A DNA stretch of 64,000 nucleotides from Halichoerus grypus. Its lineage: Eukaryota; Chordata; Mammalia; Carnivora; Phocidae. The position numbers were made by a program, and so were the translations under genes. Every line of letters begins with the position of its first letter. The first letter of the stretch is position 1. The notes under the pieces are model-generated. The model had not been told where the DNA came from. It ran no database searches and saw only the letters and a list, made by a program, of their open reading frames with translations. The DNA is taken from positions 77,595,562-77,659,561 of the forward strand of contig NC_135719.1 of the NCBI RefSeq assembly GCF_964656455.1. Reading direction: 5' to 3'. This document shows, in pieces, positions 11,575-24,179 of this stretch.

Positions 11575-12983
11575 TCTCAACACAATCTACAGATTCAATG
11601 CAATCCCTATCAAAATTCCAATGGCATTTTCCACAGAAAAAAAAAAAAACCAACCTGAAAATTTGTATGGAACCACAAAAGACCCTGAATAGCCAAAGCA
11701 AGCTTAAGAAAGAACAACAAAGCTAGAGGCATCATGCTTCCTGATAGCAAACTATATTACAAAGCTGTAGTAATCAAAACTGTATGCCAATGGCCTAAAA
11801 ATAGACACATCAATGGAACAGAATAGACAGCCCTGAAATAAACCCACACATACGGTCCATTTATGACAAAGGGTACACCATGGGAAAAGGACAGTCTCTT
11901 CAAAAGTGGTGCTGGGAAAACTGGACAGCCACATGCAAAAGAATGAAACCAGACCACTATCTCACACCATACACAAAAGTTAACTCAAAATGGATTAAAT
12001 ACTTGAGTGTAAGACCTGAAACCATAAAACTGCTAATAGAAAAACATAGGGAGTAAGCTCCTTGACATCAGTCTTGGCAATTTTTTGGATTTGACACCAA
12101 AGCAAAGGCAACAAAACAAAATAATAAACCAGTGAGAATATATCAGACTAAAAAGCCTCTGTACAGCAAAGGAAACCATCAACAAAATGAAAAGGTATCA
12201 ACATCACTTACCATCAGGGAAATGCAAATCAAAACCACAATGAGATCACCTCAGAATGGCTGTCAGAATGGCTAAAATCAAAAATACAAGAAGCAAGAAC
12301 TATTGGTGAGGATTTGGAGAAAAAGGAGCCCTAATGCACTGTTGGTGGGCATGCAAACTGGTGCAGCTACTCTGGAAAACAGTAGAGGTTCCTCGAAAAA
12401 TTAAAAATAGAGCTACTTTATGATCCAGCAATCACACTACTGGGTATTTACCCAAAAAAAATATAAAAACACTAATTCAAAGGGATACATGCGCCCCATG
12501 TTTATTGCAGCATAATTTACAATAGCCAAATTATGGAAGCAGCCTGTGTCCATCAATAGATGAATGGCTAAAGAAGATGATAAAATGGAGTATTACTCAG
12601 CCATAAAAAAGAAGGAAATCTTGCCATTTGTGGTAATACAGATGGAGCTAAAGAGGATTGTGCTAAGCTAAGTAAGTCAGTAAAAGACAAATCCCATATG
12701 ATTTCACTCATGGAATTTAAGAAACAAAACAAATGAACAAAGGGGAAAAGAGAGAGAGGGAGCAAACCAAGAAACAGACTCTTCACTATAGAGAACTGAT
12801 GGCTACCAGAGGGGAGGTGGGTGGGGGAGGGGGAAATAGGTGATGGGGATTAAAAATACACTTATCATGACGAGCACTGAGTCATGTATAGAATTGTTGA
12901 ATCACTATATTGTACACCAGAAACTAATATAACACTGTATGTTAACTATAGTGGAATTAAAATAAAAAACTTAATTTAAAAAA
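11575..12983 (+). mobile_element. L1, ORF2 carboxyl end and 3' UTR
   Basis: Sense L1 covering the last part of ORF2 ('attcaatgcaatccctatc', 'gtatggaaccacaaaagacc', 'ggtgctgggaaaactggaca') through the carnivore 3' UTR ('ttgtacaccagaaactaat') to an A-rich tail near 12975. It is interrupted by stops. An internal deletion joins 'aaaatgaaaagg' (about 12195) to 'tatcaacatcacttaccatc', removing roughly 200 bases of ORF2 between two ATGAAAAG repeats. The element is dead. Confidence 0.95.
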
Positions 12984-13036
12984 ATGAAAAGGCAACTTAT
13001 AGGAGAAAATATTTGCAAATCATATTTGATACAGTC
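12984..13036 (+). mobile_element. displaced L1 ORF2 piece
   Basis: Directly after the L1 3' end comes 'atgaaaaggcaacttatagg' and then 'gagaaaatatttgcaaatc'. In an intact L1 this text belongs just where the preceding element has its internal deletion. It is either a second L1 fragment or a rearranged piece of the same one. Confidence 0.7.
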
Positions 13037-13309
13037 CCTCCTCCCATAATGGATTTTAAAAAGCAATTTAAAACAATATGTGCATAATTATATTTCCATA
13101 TGTTATGGGTCCAACAAAACATTTTCCAATAACAGCACAAAGGAAGTGGGTGGGAGCTAAACTGTATTGCACTAAGGAAACGACTCCGTACGGGAACTCA
13201 AACACACACAAACAAATGAACAAAACTAGGAATAGGAAATAAGAAGGCTAGTATAACAAAAGCAATAAATATATGCTTATTCTTCTTTCCTCTCTCATTC
13301 TTTAAAAGA

Positions 13310-13585
13310 CAGAATTATATAACATAATAATGGTAACCCTGTATTATTGGTTTTGCAACCTATAGATGTAATATGTGTAACAATCATACCACAAAAAGGG
13401 GGATGGGGAATAGAGCTATATAGGAGTAATGTTCCTATATCTCACTAAGCTACTACAGATCTGAAGCAGATTCTGATAAGTTAAAATGTATATAGTAGAC
13501 CCTAGAGCAACCACTAAGGAAATGACTTAAAAAAAAAAAAATCACTAAAGGAATTTAAAGATTTTTTTTTTTAATTTATCTATTT

Positions 13586-13619
<34 letters not shown>

Positions 13620-14330
13620 AGGAACACAAGCAGGGGGAGTGGGAGAGAGAGAAGCAGGCTTCCCACCGAGCAGGGAGCCCGACATGGGATTCAATCCTAG
13701 GACCCTGGGATCATGACCTGAGCCGAAGGCAGATGCTTAATGACTGAGCCACCAAGGCGCCCCTAAAGGAATTTAAATGTTACATTAAAAATATTTATGC
13801 AAAAGAAACTGCAAAGGAGGAATAAAGGAAGAAAATCTACATGAGACATATGGGAAACAAAAAATAAAGTAGCAGACATAAATATCCAACTATATCAACG
13901 GCAACATTAAATGTGAATAGATTCAACAATTCAGTCAAAAGAGGGACTAGCAAAATGGATGTTTTTAGATCTAACTATATGCTGTCTACAGGAGACACAT
14001 TCAAAGACAAATATTATAATAAAGTATTGGATGGTAAAAGATACTGTATGCAAACAGTACGTAAAAAAGAGCCAGAGTGCTGACACAAGTATCAGATAAA
14101 ATAAACTTTAAGGCAAAATTATGAGACAAAGAAGGACATTATACAATGATAAAAGGGTCACTTTAGCATAAAGATGTGACAACTATAACATGCTCCTAAT
14201 AATCAAGCCCCACAATATATGCAGCGAACACGGACAGAATTGAAGGGGGAAATTGTTCAACAACAGTAGGTGGAGGCATCAATACCCCGCTTTCAATGAT
14301 GGATAGAACAACCAAAGCTACCATATGCAC
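13310..14330 (+). mobile_element. old L1 fragments (sense)
   Basis: Diverged L1M-type internal text before and after the SINE at 13560: 'agaccctagagcaaccacta' on the left; 'gctgtctacaggagacacat' and 'agacaaagaaggacattata' on the right. Borders are uncertain. Confidence 0.65.
13560..13763 (-). mobile_element. CAN-SINE with (GA)n
   Basis: Full length. Its CT/GA region has expanded to a pure (GA)n run at about 13589-13618. Target duplication CTAAAGGAATTTAAA at about 13544-13559 and 13763-13777. It sits within an old L1. Confidence 0.95.
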
Positions 14331-14535
14331 CACAGAACCAATAAAAAGATTTACTCACCACAGCCATACTGCTATTTAATAACAACAATAATTTACATGA
14401 AATTAATCTACTTAATTTAACTGGCCAGTCTATGAACAGTATGTTTGGGCAACACTGTTTTTTAAATTTCCTCTTACCTTTTCTTTCAAAAGAGCAACTA
14501 TCTGCCAAGAGAAAATATTTAAAGATTATTTTTTC

Positions 14536-14733
14536 GGGCGCCTGGGTGGCTCAGTTGGTTAGGCGACTGCCTTCGGCTCAGGTCATGATCCTGGAGTGCC
14601 TGGATCGAGTCCCGCATCGGGCTCCCTGCTCAGCAGGGAGTCTGCTTCTCCCTCTGACCCTCCTCCCTCTCATGTGCTCTCTCTCATTCTCTCTCTCTCT
14701 CAAATAAATAAATAAAATCATTAAAAAAAAAAA
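14536..14733 (+). mobile_element. CAN-SINE
   Basis: Full length, 'cgactgccttcggctcagg' variant with 'ctgaccctcctccctctcatg' middle. Flanks share AAAGATT...TTTTC, an approximate duplication. Confidence 0.95.
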
Positions 14734-14747
14734 AAGATTTTTTCATG

Positions 14748-15369
14748 AAGAGCCCTCAGATAAGCCAATAAAACTTCAGAAGTTACCAGTAGCACATGAC
14801 AACTAAACAAGAGCCTATGTAAAGCCTTTAATACTCAAAAACCTAACTTTTGAAGGTCCTTGTTTACTTTCTGCTGGAGTATAGGGGTGTGGAAAAGGTT
14901 TTCCTGCTTTGAACCTAATAAGAAGGTCAGAAAACAGTCAATCACACATTTTTTTGTGTTCCTTACAAAACGTAATTACACCATAAATGGGAACAGGTGG
15001 GATAGAAAGATAGGCGAGAGAAAACATTTAAGGAAACCTTCCAACAGAAAGTCACGGAGAGCTAACTGCAGTAAAATTAGGTAATAATGTCAAATATATC
15101 CAACCAAAAATGTTACAATGTGTAAAACTGGAAAATTATATTAATTTGCCTAACTTTAGAATTTTAAATTGTTACCAAGCTTTAAAATAGATCATTACTT
15201 GATAGTCTAATTGCCAACTTTTATATTTATAACCCTAATCAGGCCATTTTTTATCAGTAGCAGCTGATACTTCACTACTTTAAAAAATTATTTTTAATGA
15301 TAGAAAAAATTATAAACCATCATAATTAAAGAGTTCAGTGACAGCTTTTGGTATTAGAAAAGTGTACTA
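14748..15369. other. unassigned intron 1 DNA
   Basis: No gene or known repeat seen. Confidence 0.4.
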
Positions 15370-15868
15370 GCCCTGCACCCCAATGTTTATAGCAGCAATG
15401 TCCACAATAGCCATCCTTTGGAAAGAGCCCAGATGTCCATCGACAGGTGAATGGATAAAGATGTGTGTGTGTGTGTACACACACACAATGGAATATTAGC
15501 CATCAAAAAATGAAAAAAACGAAATCTTGCCATTTGCAACGACGTGGATAGAACTAGAGGGTATTATGCTAAGTGAAATAAGTCAATCAGAGAAAGAAAA
15601 TCATATGATCTCGCTGATATGTGGAATTTAAGAAATAAGGCAGAGGATCATAGGGGAAAAGAGGAAAAAATAAAACAAGATGAAACCAGAGAGGGAGACA
15701 AACCATAAGAGACTCTTAATCATAGGAAAGAAATTAAGGGTTGCTGGAGGGGAGGGGGTGAAGGGATGGGGAACTGGGTGATGGATATTAAGGAGGGCAT
15801 GTGATGTAATGAGCACTGGGTGTTATATAAGACTGATGAATCACAGACCTGTACCTCTGTTAGTTAAA
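15370..15868 (+). mobile_element. L1 3' end (carnivore type)
   Basis: Sense 5'-truncated L1: 'tgtccatcgacaggtgaatgg', then 'atggaatattagccatc', 'gagactcttaatcatagg', and 'gagcactgggtgttatat'. It holds a small (GT)n(AC)n inverted dinucleotide block at about 15462-15488, common at this L1 position. Confidence 0.93.
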
Positions 15869-16346
15869 AAAAATAAGTATGCTAGCAAAAATAATTTTTA
15901 TGTAGCATTTCAAGAAGCTAAATTTCAATTAAAAATTGAATAAAAATATGCATATATACACTATATACCTAATATACAGGTAAACTAATAAGGAGGTTCC
16001 ATTTGCCATTGTGTATTAAATATACATTAAAACATGAGCATATTTGAAATGCAATATATGGCATATATATCTACATTATCTACTGAGCCCAGAACAATGT
16101 ACACAGTATTTGAGCTCCAAAATACTCTAGCCAGTAAGAATGGGAAAAAAGTGGTCCAAATCATCCTCAAATTCAGATGTTTCTCTAGCAAGAGAATTAC
16201 CAACAGCTTGTTTTCTTGTCCTTCCTTGTGATCAGTATATGGGAAAGAAGAGGGGACAAAGGAATCTGAGAACAGAGAAAATGGTATCCCAATCCTCTTA
16301 AGTAGCTGCTCAGTGACACTTCTGCCGGACCTCTTCACTCATCCCC
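15869..16346. other. unassigned intron 1 DNA
   Basis: AT-rich; a 103-codon minus open frame (16027-16338) has no recognisable domain. Confidence 0.4.
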
Positions 16347-16360
16347 AGTCCTTACCTTCT

Positions 16361-16462
16361 TTAAGTTTATTTAAGTAATATTCTACATCCAATGTGGGGC
16401 TTGAACTCACAACTCAAGATCAAGAATCGCATGCTCTACCAACTGAACCAGCCAGGAGCCCC
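16361..16462 (-). mobile_element. short old CAN-SINE
   Basis: About 100-bp older type lacking the long CT-rich part; reverse of 'agagcatgcgattcttgatc'. Flank CCAGTCCTTACCTTCTTT (16346-16363) recurs as CCAGTCCTTAGCTTTCTTT after it. Confidence 0.88.
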
Positions 16463-16496
16463 TCCAGTCCTTAGCTTTCTTTTCTTTTCTTTTTTT

Positions 16497-16687
16497 TTAA
16501 GATTTTATTTATTTTGACAGAGAGAGAGAGAGACAGCGAGAGAGGGAACACAAGCAGGGGGAGTGGGAGAGGGAGAAGCAGGCTTCCTGCCTAGCAGGGA
16601 GCCCGATATGGGGCTCGATCCCAAGACTCTGGGATCATGACCTGAGCTGAAGGCAGACACTTAACGACTGAGCCACCCAGGTGCCCC
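16497..16687 (-). mobile_element. CAN-SINE
   Basis: Full-length younger copy just beyond the preceding short one. It is flanked by a third version of the same target (CTTATCTTTCTTTCTCC after 16687), so it landed in the target duplication of the older SINE. Confidence 0.93.
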
Positions 16688-16700
16688 CTTATCTTTCTTT

Positions 16701-17040
16701 CTCCAAGTCTTTATATCTTTCTCACCTGTGTTATTTTGTTTCTGAGAGTTGGCTAAAAAGAGAAGGCACTGAGAGGTAATTACCATTTGCTGGTAGTCCG
16801 TACAAGAGCTAGAGTATGGGATAGCTTACTGTAAAGACCTTGAGAGTTTATGCTTCCATAATTTAAGGGTAGTTTGGAAATTAGACTGCAGTAACTTTCA
16901 TAGGACTAAATGGTGATTTCACACTATACTTTTGGAAGTCCTTTTATGGGGTCCTTGTGGAAAAGAGGGGTAAGTGGCAATAGAATCAGTCTCATGCATT
17001 TTATCTGCTTTACAACTTGAACTTCATGTAAGAATTCAGG
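16701..17040. other. unassigned intron 1 DNA
   Basis: Nothing recognised. Confidence 0.4.
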
Positions 17041-17054
17041 CTAAAAAAGGTTTG

Positions 17055-17243
17055 TTTGTTTGTCTGTTTTTAAGATTTATTTATCTGTTTGGGGGGGGGG
17101 AGTGGAAGGGCAGGAGGAGACAGAAAATCTCAGCAGACTCCCTACTGAACCCAACACATGGCCGATCCCACAACCCGGAGATCATGACCTGAGCCAAAAC
17201 CAAGAGTCAGACACTCAACCACCTGAGTCACCCAGACACCCCC
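17055..17243 (-). mobile_element. CAN-SINE with G-run
   Basis: Older copy with a 10-G run at about 17091-17100. Imperfect target duplication CTAAAAAAGGTTT / CTAAGAAAAGGTTT. Confidence 0.9.
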
Positions 17244-17276
17244 AGACTAAGAAAAGGTTTTAAAAGCTACCAAATT

Positions 17277-17458
17277 AGGGGCGCCTGGGTGGCTCAGTCA
17301 GTTAAGCATCTGCCTTCAGCGCCGGTCATGATCCCAGAGTCCTGGGATCGGATCCAGCCCCATCCGGTTCCCTGCTCAGCGGGGAGCCTGCTTCTCCCTC
17401 TCCCTCTGCCGTCCCCCCCACTTGTGCGCTTGCTCTCTCTCTCAAATAAATATTTTTT
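17277..17458 (+). mobile_element. CAN-SINE
   Basis: Full length. Target duplication AAAAGCTACCAAATTA / AAAAACTACCAAATTA (about 17261-17276 and 17459-17474). Confidence 0.96.
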
Positions 17459-17474
17459 AAAAACTACCAAATTA

Positions 17475-18603
17475 ATCAACCTTGCAAGTCCCAACCTCCA
17501 GGTAAAATTCCATGAATTAGGTAAACATCAACAACTTTTCTAATAAAGAAGGCACTAAATGAAACCATAAAGACCACCTGCTTTTTGGTGTGGTTCTGAT
17601 TTAGAAAAAAGCATTTTGCTTTGTCAATCTATTGACACACACAATAACCAGAGATACTACTAAGAGGACTTCAAGCAAAAACTTTTCTTAGTTAAGTCAT
17701 TTAATTAAAAGATTTTATATATACAAAAATATCAACCTTGATAGGAGGGCTGCACGTAGACTCTGAGCATTCCTGGGCAAGCTTAGTGTACGAACCTTAC
17801 CCCCCTTGACCACAGCTGCTGATAGGTCACTTTCTCCTAAGGGGGCAAGTGATAGGTCAGTGCACGTGCCTCTTCTTCCTCTTCCCCGGGATTTCAGTGC
17901 ATGGCCTTAATGGCCAGATTTTCTTTTCATGGTCTCAGTTAAATTTTCACTCCTCTTATCCACCAGCACAGGACTGGTTTCCTTGGTCACTGGGGTTTTA
18001 ATATCATCACCTTCCACTTTCCAGAAAACGCACAGACCATTAAATAGCTGTCGTTTATCTGGCCAACTTTAAGACACTCCCCAAACTCTCAAGTCAACAG
18101 AGGGAGAGAACTTAGTTAACAGGGAAACAATTATTGAACTAGAAGGAACCCGAATAGCCCTGGTGCACCCTCTGCCCTCAAGTCAGATCAGGTAGAAATC
18201 ACACTGGGCCAGTCGACCCTATGCCTGAGCCTGTGATGATGCCTTCCACCCGAATTAACCATATGGCATCCTTCATAAGCACAAACTGCCCATTCCTTAA
18301 ACATTATTGTTTGTTCTACATTTCTTAAATGCCCCACCACCTTTTTGAGTTGTTATAATTGAAATGAACTCGCTAGGAGTGATTAGGCCATTGCCGCCAT
18401 CTCTGCATCACAAATTTTGAAAATAAAATTAAAATTAAAAAGGACCTGTACTTTTAGTTCCTTCTCTGGACACATTTCTTCCTTTAAATATAACTTTAAA
18501 TGGCACTTATCTTCCATCTATCTGTCCCTACAATATATCTGAAGAGGACTGCTTTTGTTTCTTGCAAACATTCCTACACTATTGCCAACATTCCTTCAAC
18601 AAC
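17475..18603. other. unassigned intron 1 DNA
   Basis: No gene or repeat named. The 17740-18420 part is more GC-rich and complex than its surroundings. Confidence 0.4.
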
Positions 18604-18799
18604 TTTTTTTCAAGATTTCTTCATTTATTTATTTGACACAGAGAGAGGGGGAGAAAAAGAGAGCGCAAAAGCAGGGGGAGCTGCAAGCAGAGGGAGAAGC
18701 AGACACCCCGTGGAGCAGGAAGCCCAATGTGGGGCTCCATCCTAATCATGACCCAAGCCGAAGGCAGACGCTTAACCAACTGAGCCACCCAGGTGCCCC
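18604..18799 (-). mobile_element. CAN-SINE
   Basis: Reverse full-length copy ending CTGAGCCACCCAGGTGCCCC, with a small deletion in the body. Confidence 0.94.
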
Positions 18800-18829
18800 T
18801 CCATGACTAAGTAGTTATGGAGTATCAGT

Positions 18830-19090
18830 CACCAGTTCAGGCACTGGGAGTACAAACACAAATCAGACAAGATCTTGTGCCTTATGAACCCAGAATCCTA
18901 TGAAGAAATCAGAGAAGCAAACATATACTTTAAGAAGCGTGGTATGCGTGCATGTGCATTCCTAAGATGTTATAAGAGCACCGAAAAAGCAGCAGCAATG
19001 GAGGAGAGAGAGAGATGGAAGACATCTTCAGGAACAGCCTTGCGAGCCAGAGAGGAGGAGGAGGAAGGCATTTCAGGTTGAAGGAACCAT
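18830..19090 (-). mobile_element. L2 3' fragment
   Basis: Antisense L2 tail text: 'caggcactgggagtacaaac', then 'gaggaaggcatttcaggttg'. Diverged. Confidence 0.6.
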
Positions 19091-19581
19091 ATAATTCAGC
19101 TCCAGCTGAATTTAGCTGTGGACATGTGGCCTGAGATTAGTCTAGTGAAATAAGCACCCGCTATCTCCTGCTGGAAGGCAGTTCCCAGGCTCCAAGAGAA
19201 TTAGCAAAGAAGATGCTTGTAACCAAGGGATAACAGTTGTTCAAAACAAAACCCAGGGAGGTCAGTGGGAAGATGGTAACAGCAACGGCATGGTTTTTTA
19301 GTCTTCCCCAATGCCCCATAAAAACCACACAGAGCAACTAGGATAGCATGATCAAAACTCCATGGAATACATCCATACAAACCTAGGCGGCAAGCTCTCT
19401 CCACAAAGCCCCAAACATGGGCAAGTAGGAACAAACCAACAATCACAAGTCCTGCATGGTACCTGTGCCGACCAAAGGAAGCAGAGGGAGTCAGGGGGAC
19501 ATCTGACAGACCTGAGAATCCCAAAACAAACAACGGGCGCTCAGAAGGAGGTGTGCAGGGCCACTGAGAATAGCAGCCGGA
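19091..19581. other. unassigned intron 1 DNA
   Basis: Nothing recognised; open frames of 90-110 codons here look like chance. Confidence 0.4.
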
Positions 19582-19772
19582 GGGGTGCTTGGGCGGCTCA
19601 GTCGTTGAGCGTCTGCCTTCGGCTCAGGTCATGATCCCAGGGTCCTGGGATCGAGTCCCGCATGGGGCTCCCTGCTCAGCGAGGAGCCTGCTTTTCTCTC
19701 TGCCCCTCACCCCACTCTCGTGCTCTCTCTCTCTCTCCCTCAAATGGATAAATAAGGTCTTTTAAAAAAAAA
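19582..19772 (+). mobile_element. CAN-SINE
   Basis: Head mutated (GGGGTGCTTGGGCGGCTCAG). Followed by an A/G-rich spacer up to the next SINE. Confidence 0.94.
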
Positions 19773-19820
19773 AAGAAAAAAGAGAGAGAAAGAAAAATCA
19801 AATAGAAAAAAATGACCCTG

Positions 19821-20003
19821 TGGGTGCCTGGGTGGCTCAGTTGTTAAGCGTCTGCCTTCAGCTCAGGTCATGATCCCAGGGTCCTGGGATTGAGTCCCAC
19901 ATCGGGCTCTTTGCTCAGCAGGGAGTCTGCTTCTCCCTCTGCCTCTGCCCCTCCCCCTGCTTGTGCCCCCTCCCTCTGAGAAATAAATAAAATCTTGAAA
20001 AGA
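19821..20003 (+). mobile_element. CAN-SINE
   Basis: Second sense copy in tandem with the previous one, separated by about 50 purine-rich bases. Confidence 0.95.
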
Positions 20004-20276
20004 AAAAGTCCCTTCTCACCAGCTATTTGGGGACATTTTTCACTTAAGATTTTTCATGCAATGTTCCTGTTACTATGTAGCTACCAATTTTAATAAAATG
20101 TAATTATCAAGATAAGTGATTTCAGTAAGCCTTATTCAGAAGCTCTAAAAGGATTGAAAACTCTACAACCTGACCACTATTTATTCTAGCAACACTTAAA
20201 AGGATTGCATTGTCATATACAATTCTTTTGTTTGCTATTGTGCTTTATCCAATGCACACAATAGGGTCAATAGACT

Positions 20277-20423
20277 TTTTTTTTAAGAAATTCAGCGGGG
20301 TTTTTTTTTAGTTTCATTTATTTTTTTTATTCTTTAGTAATCTCTACACCCAACATGGGGTTCGAACTCATGACCCCAAGGTCAAGAGTCACATGTTCTT
20401 CTGACTGAACCAGCCAGTGTCCC
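20277..20423 (-). mobile_element. short old CAN-SINE
   Basis: Short older type in reverse. Target duplication TAGGGTCAATAGACT / TAGGGTCAATAGAGT (from about 20262 and 20424). Confidence 0.88.
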
Positions 20424-20440
20424 TAGGGTCAATAGAGTCT

Positions 20441-21183
20441 TGATTTTTTTTTTTTTTAATGAAATCATCTAGTCTTCTCCAAGCCTCAGAATAGAGGTTT
20501 CACTACTAGACAATGTCCTTTCCTACCTTTAGAATAGAACTTCTTACTGATAACCTTTGCAAGCTTGCTCTACGATATCAATCCATGGAGGCAAATTGAA
20601 AATTTGGTTGAAACAATACTCTCTCTCTTAAAGCATCCATGTAGATCATCTGGTTTAAGCCCTGAGGTTTTAAAGAGGAGAGGAGGTTCAGAAAAGGACT
20701 TGCCCAAGGTCTCACTTCACAGCAGAAGCAGAATGACAAATCTGTCTAGAATGCAACCCAGTGCTTTTGCAAACATGTCTCTTGACTGAGCAAAATCTTA
20801 GTAAAATAAATCATTCTCTCTAATGTGTTAAGTCTCTTCATTTCTAAAGCCTTTATGAAAGTTCTATTCAAAACTCCTGACTACAAGTAGAAAAAATAAT
20901 AATAACATGTTTAAGTGGCAAAAGCAGTATAGCAAGCCAGAGACTGATGATTCAAAAATCATCCTCTGATGTTGAGGCCACCTTCCTTACATCAATGACA
21001 CTATCTTGATCTCTCAAAACTCATTCTTGTTCAATGATCTTATTTAATTTCAAGGAAGTCCTGGAAGATAGCTTAAGATCTTACACATAATTATATACAC
21101 ACAGATGAAATACAGTTGAAACAGGTCACGTATCCACTCCAAACACTTAGCATCCATACAAGAGAGCAAATCTCTCACACAAA
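20441..21183. other. unassigned intron 1 DNA
   Basis: Only a possible MIR is seen (20640-20790). Confidence 0.4.
20640..20790 (-). mobile_element. MIR (tentative)
   Basis: Phrases like 'ggacttgcccaaggtctcac' fit antisense MIR. Confidence 0.45.
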
Positions 21184-21199
21184 AGCTTATTCAACTTCT

Positions 21200-21399
21200 G
21201 GGGCGCCTGGGTGGCTCAGTCGTTAAGCGTCTGCCTTCGGCTCAGGTCGTGATCCCAGGACCCTGGGATCGAGCCCCACATCGGGCTCCCTGCTCCGCGG
21301 GGAAGCCTGCTTCTCCCTCTCCTACTCCCCCTACTTGTGTTCCCTCTCTCGCTATGTCTCTCTCTGTCAAATAAATAAATAAAATCTTTAAAAAAAAAA
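21200..21399 (+). mobile_element. CAN-SINE (young)
   Basis: Very close to the arctoid consensus. The flanks AAAAGCTTATTCAACTTC and AAAACTTATTCAACTTC (second copy about 21400-21416) are the target duplication, one base apart. Confidence 0.97.
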
Positions 21400-21416
21400 A
21401 AAAACTTATTCAACTT

Positions 21417-24179
21417 CAAACCATTCATAACAGTCATTTAAAACAGCAAGATTCAGTGTGGTGAGAGGGCTCGATAGTAAGAAATCACTTACAGTTCAAT
21501 GCAATGAATATGACCAGAGATTGGGAGGAGAGAGCCACACGTAATCAATAACAATAAAGAAAAGATACACAATTTGAAAAGAGTTGAGCATTTCCAAAAA
21601 TTATAGAAAGTACTTCAGAGCAAAACAAAAACAGAAGATGTCAACAAACTGGTAAAATGTAAAAAAAAAAAAGTACAAAACAGGTGTGATCTAAATCTAT
21701 GCTTAATTAAAAAGATGAATGCCACCATCTGGCAGAAAACCCTTCTCCCACCACCTGACAATTCAGTCAAATGGACTGCCATCCCCACTGCGTCTCCATT
21801 AGTGACAGATCTAAGTCACAGACGGGCAGCTCGAAATCTGCGTGCCTTCAAGAAAGCTACGCATGTGACATCGTTCAGGTCCCTTGGCTGAATGTCGATC
21901 TTCTCTCTCTTTTTGAGGAAAAGCTCAAAGATTAACTAACCAGGTCAAATTTCAGAAGATACAAGACCTAATCTCCACACAACTTTTTCATTGTCCTGTC
22001 TTTAGACAGGGGCCAAACTCAAGCCCTGACGAGTACAAGCTGTTTGATTTGCCAGTTCACATTAGAGAACAATGGACCTACCAGAACTCTGTCCCTTCTA
22101 AGCACCTACCTCACGGGGGACAGCCTATGTACAGTGACCCAACGAAGAGGAAGGACCAACCATCTGCCAAGTCTTTCTTTGTGTATGTGGTTTCCCGGAC
22201 ACTGCTGAAATAAGGTTGTGTGTGCTTCCCCCTTCTCTGGCCTTCTCCCAGCTGAAGCACCTCTTTTGAATTTATCCTCTTTTTCAGCTCTTCCCGGCTG
22301 AATAGAGTTGTATAAAATGCATAACATTTCTCTTCTGGGGGCTGGCTGAATTTTTCTGTGTGTTGAAATCTTTGCTTTATCTTCAAGAGCACTTGCACAT
22401 GACAACATTAACACGAAGAGAAAAGGACGGACGCACTCACAGCGCTCCTGTGAGTGGCTCCCTTAAAGTAGAAGCCAACAGAAATCAAAGCTACTGCAAA
22501 AATCATATGTAGAGACTTCATGTGCAAATATTTTGTAGATGGAATAAGGCGGCATTGTTTGCGATGAAGAAGAGTGCACATGTTCCGCTTAAAACCTACT
22601 TTTGCCACACCACGCATGACATTTGAAAGGGCCTCGCCTGGCATGCACTACTTTTCTGGGCTAAACTGTGTTCTCTCATTCCTCAGCCATCAGCTGAATG
22701 ACATCATATGGTTACATACTAGCAAAAACTCCTTCCTTCTGATCCACACACTTTAGCCAAAATGGAGAAACAAGAAAAAGAAAATGCACTTTTCAGAGGC
22801 AGACAGATTCGACAGACAATTTCCCCTATGAAAGGACAGAATACTATAATCTGCATTTCCCTTCTGCAGCTCTTTTCAAGTGTGACCTTTAGGAAGCTCT
22901 TCCAACATTGGGGAGGCAAAAACTTTAATTAAAAGAAAGGGCAGCAAAGACGCCTAAGGAAGGGAGAAAGCTTTTTACCTTGCATTAGAGAAAGGTGGAT
23001 TTTCTCAAAGCTCCCATTCGCGAGGACAAAATGCAAATCCCGGGATCAGGATTATATCGAACACACAAGCTAAGGGCCTTGAAGCTGGGCCACAGTGCAG
23101 TGTACCTAAATAACCACACATTGGTAGAATTCCCTTGGAATTGCAATACTATCATCATGCGTGCCTTATCTTTTGTACAAGTGTGAGACCATTTATCGCT
23201 CTTCATAGAAATTTAAAGCAACACTTCATTCCACCTTCTCAGGAGCCCCAACAACAATGTCCAAATACTCTTTTATGAAAGAAGCACAAATTAAACTCTA
23301 GTATTGCTTTCTTCTAACAAGGAGGCCTGTGAATTTAAAAATCATAATCGAAACCCTCAAGAGGAATAAATTTGAAAAAGCTAAAGCCTATTTAGGACAC
23401 GAGCTCTAACTGTGGCAGAATAAAAATACTGTATATTCCTGTAACATGCTTAGCACACCTGCCTCCAGATAGTACCCCCAGTGGGATTTCTGCGGAGGCA
23501 ACATTGACTAGATTGAAGTAATTTGAAATTCAGAGCCCTTCCCTGAGAGTAAGACACTGTCATTATCACAATTTTGACAAGGAGAGAAGAAAAGAAACTC
23601 TCTGGAGTGTGAGATATCATTAAGATAGTTCTGAATGGGCTAGGTCTCAGAGACAGACCAAGAGAATAAAAGGGACAGGAAGAGGGCCCTGGGAAACTGA
23701 GGGTCTATCCCAAAGAAAATGTCACAATCACCAGCCAGATAAACCTTGCTTCCTTCTACACAACCCCAAGACCAGACTTCAGGTTTTAGCCACAGCAATT
23801 CGGTACATTAAGGGAAAAAAGGAGAAAGGGAAACTCCTTTTATTCTTTTATCTAATGGTCCCGAAGCCACTCACAAAGCAGCAAGAGTAAGATTCTACAA
23901 GAACAGAGTCCTGATCCAGAGTGGTAGATTCTATGAGCTCAAGCACAAACCCCACTTGAAAAAAAGCAATCATAGATTTACAACTCTGCCGAATGGACAA
24001 GCTCTTCTCTTTCACCACAGAGGAGGGCTGAGGATCTAATTTCCTCACTGACAAAGTATTTCAGGTAATAAATGATAGTCCTCTCGGTCTGGAAAACTTG
24101 CCCTTTTAGGATCTGATGAAAATTATAATTAGATGGCTCTCCAATAATTATTTCCTTTTTTTCCATTTACACAGGGTAA
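21417..24179. other. largest repeat-poor stretch of intron 1
   Basis: About 2.8 kb with no transposable element that I recognise and no coding exon. The frames at 22106-22414 and 22111-22398 overlap each other and have no domain. A CRE-like TGACATCATATG lies at about 22698-22709. It is a natural place to look for conserved non-coding elements, but conservation cannot be judged here. Confidence 0.45.
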
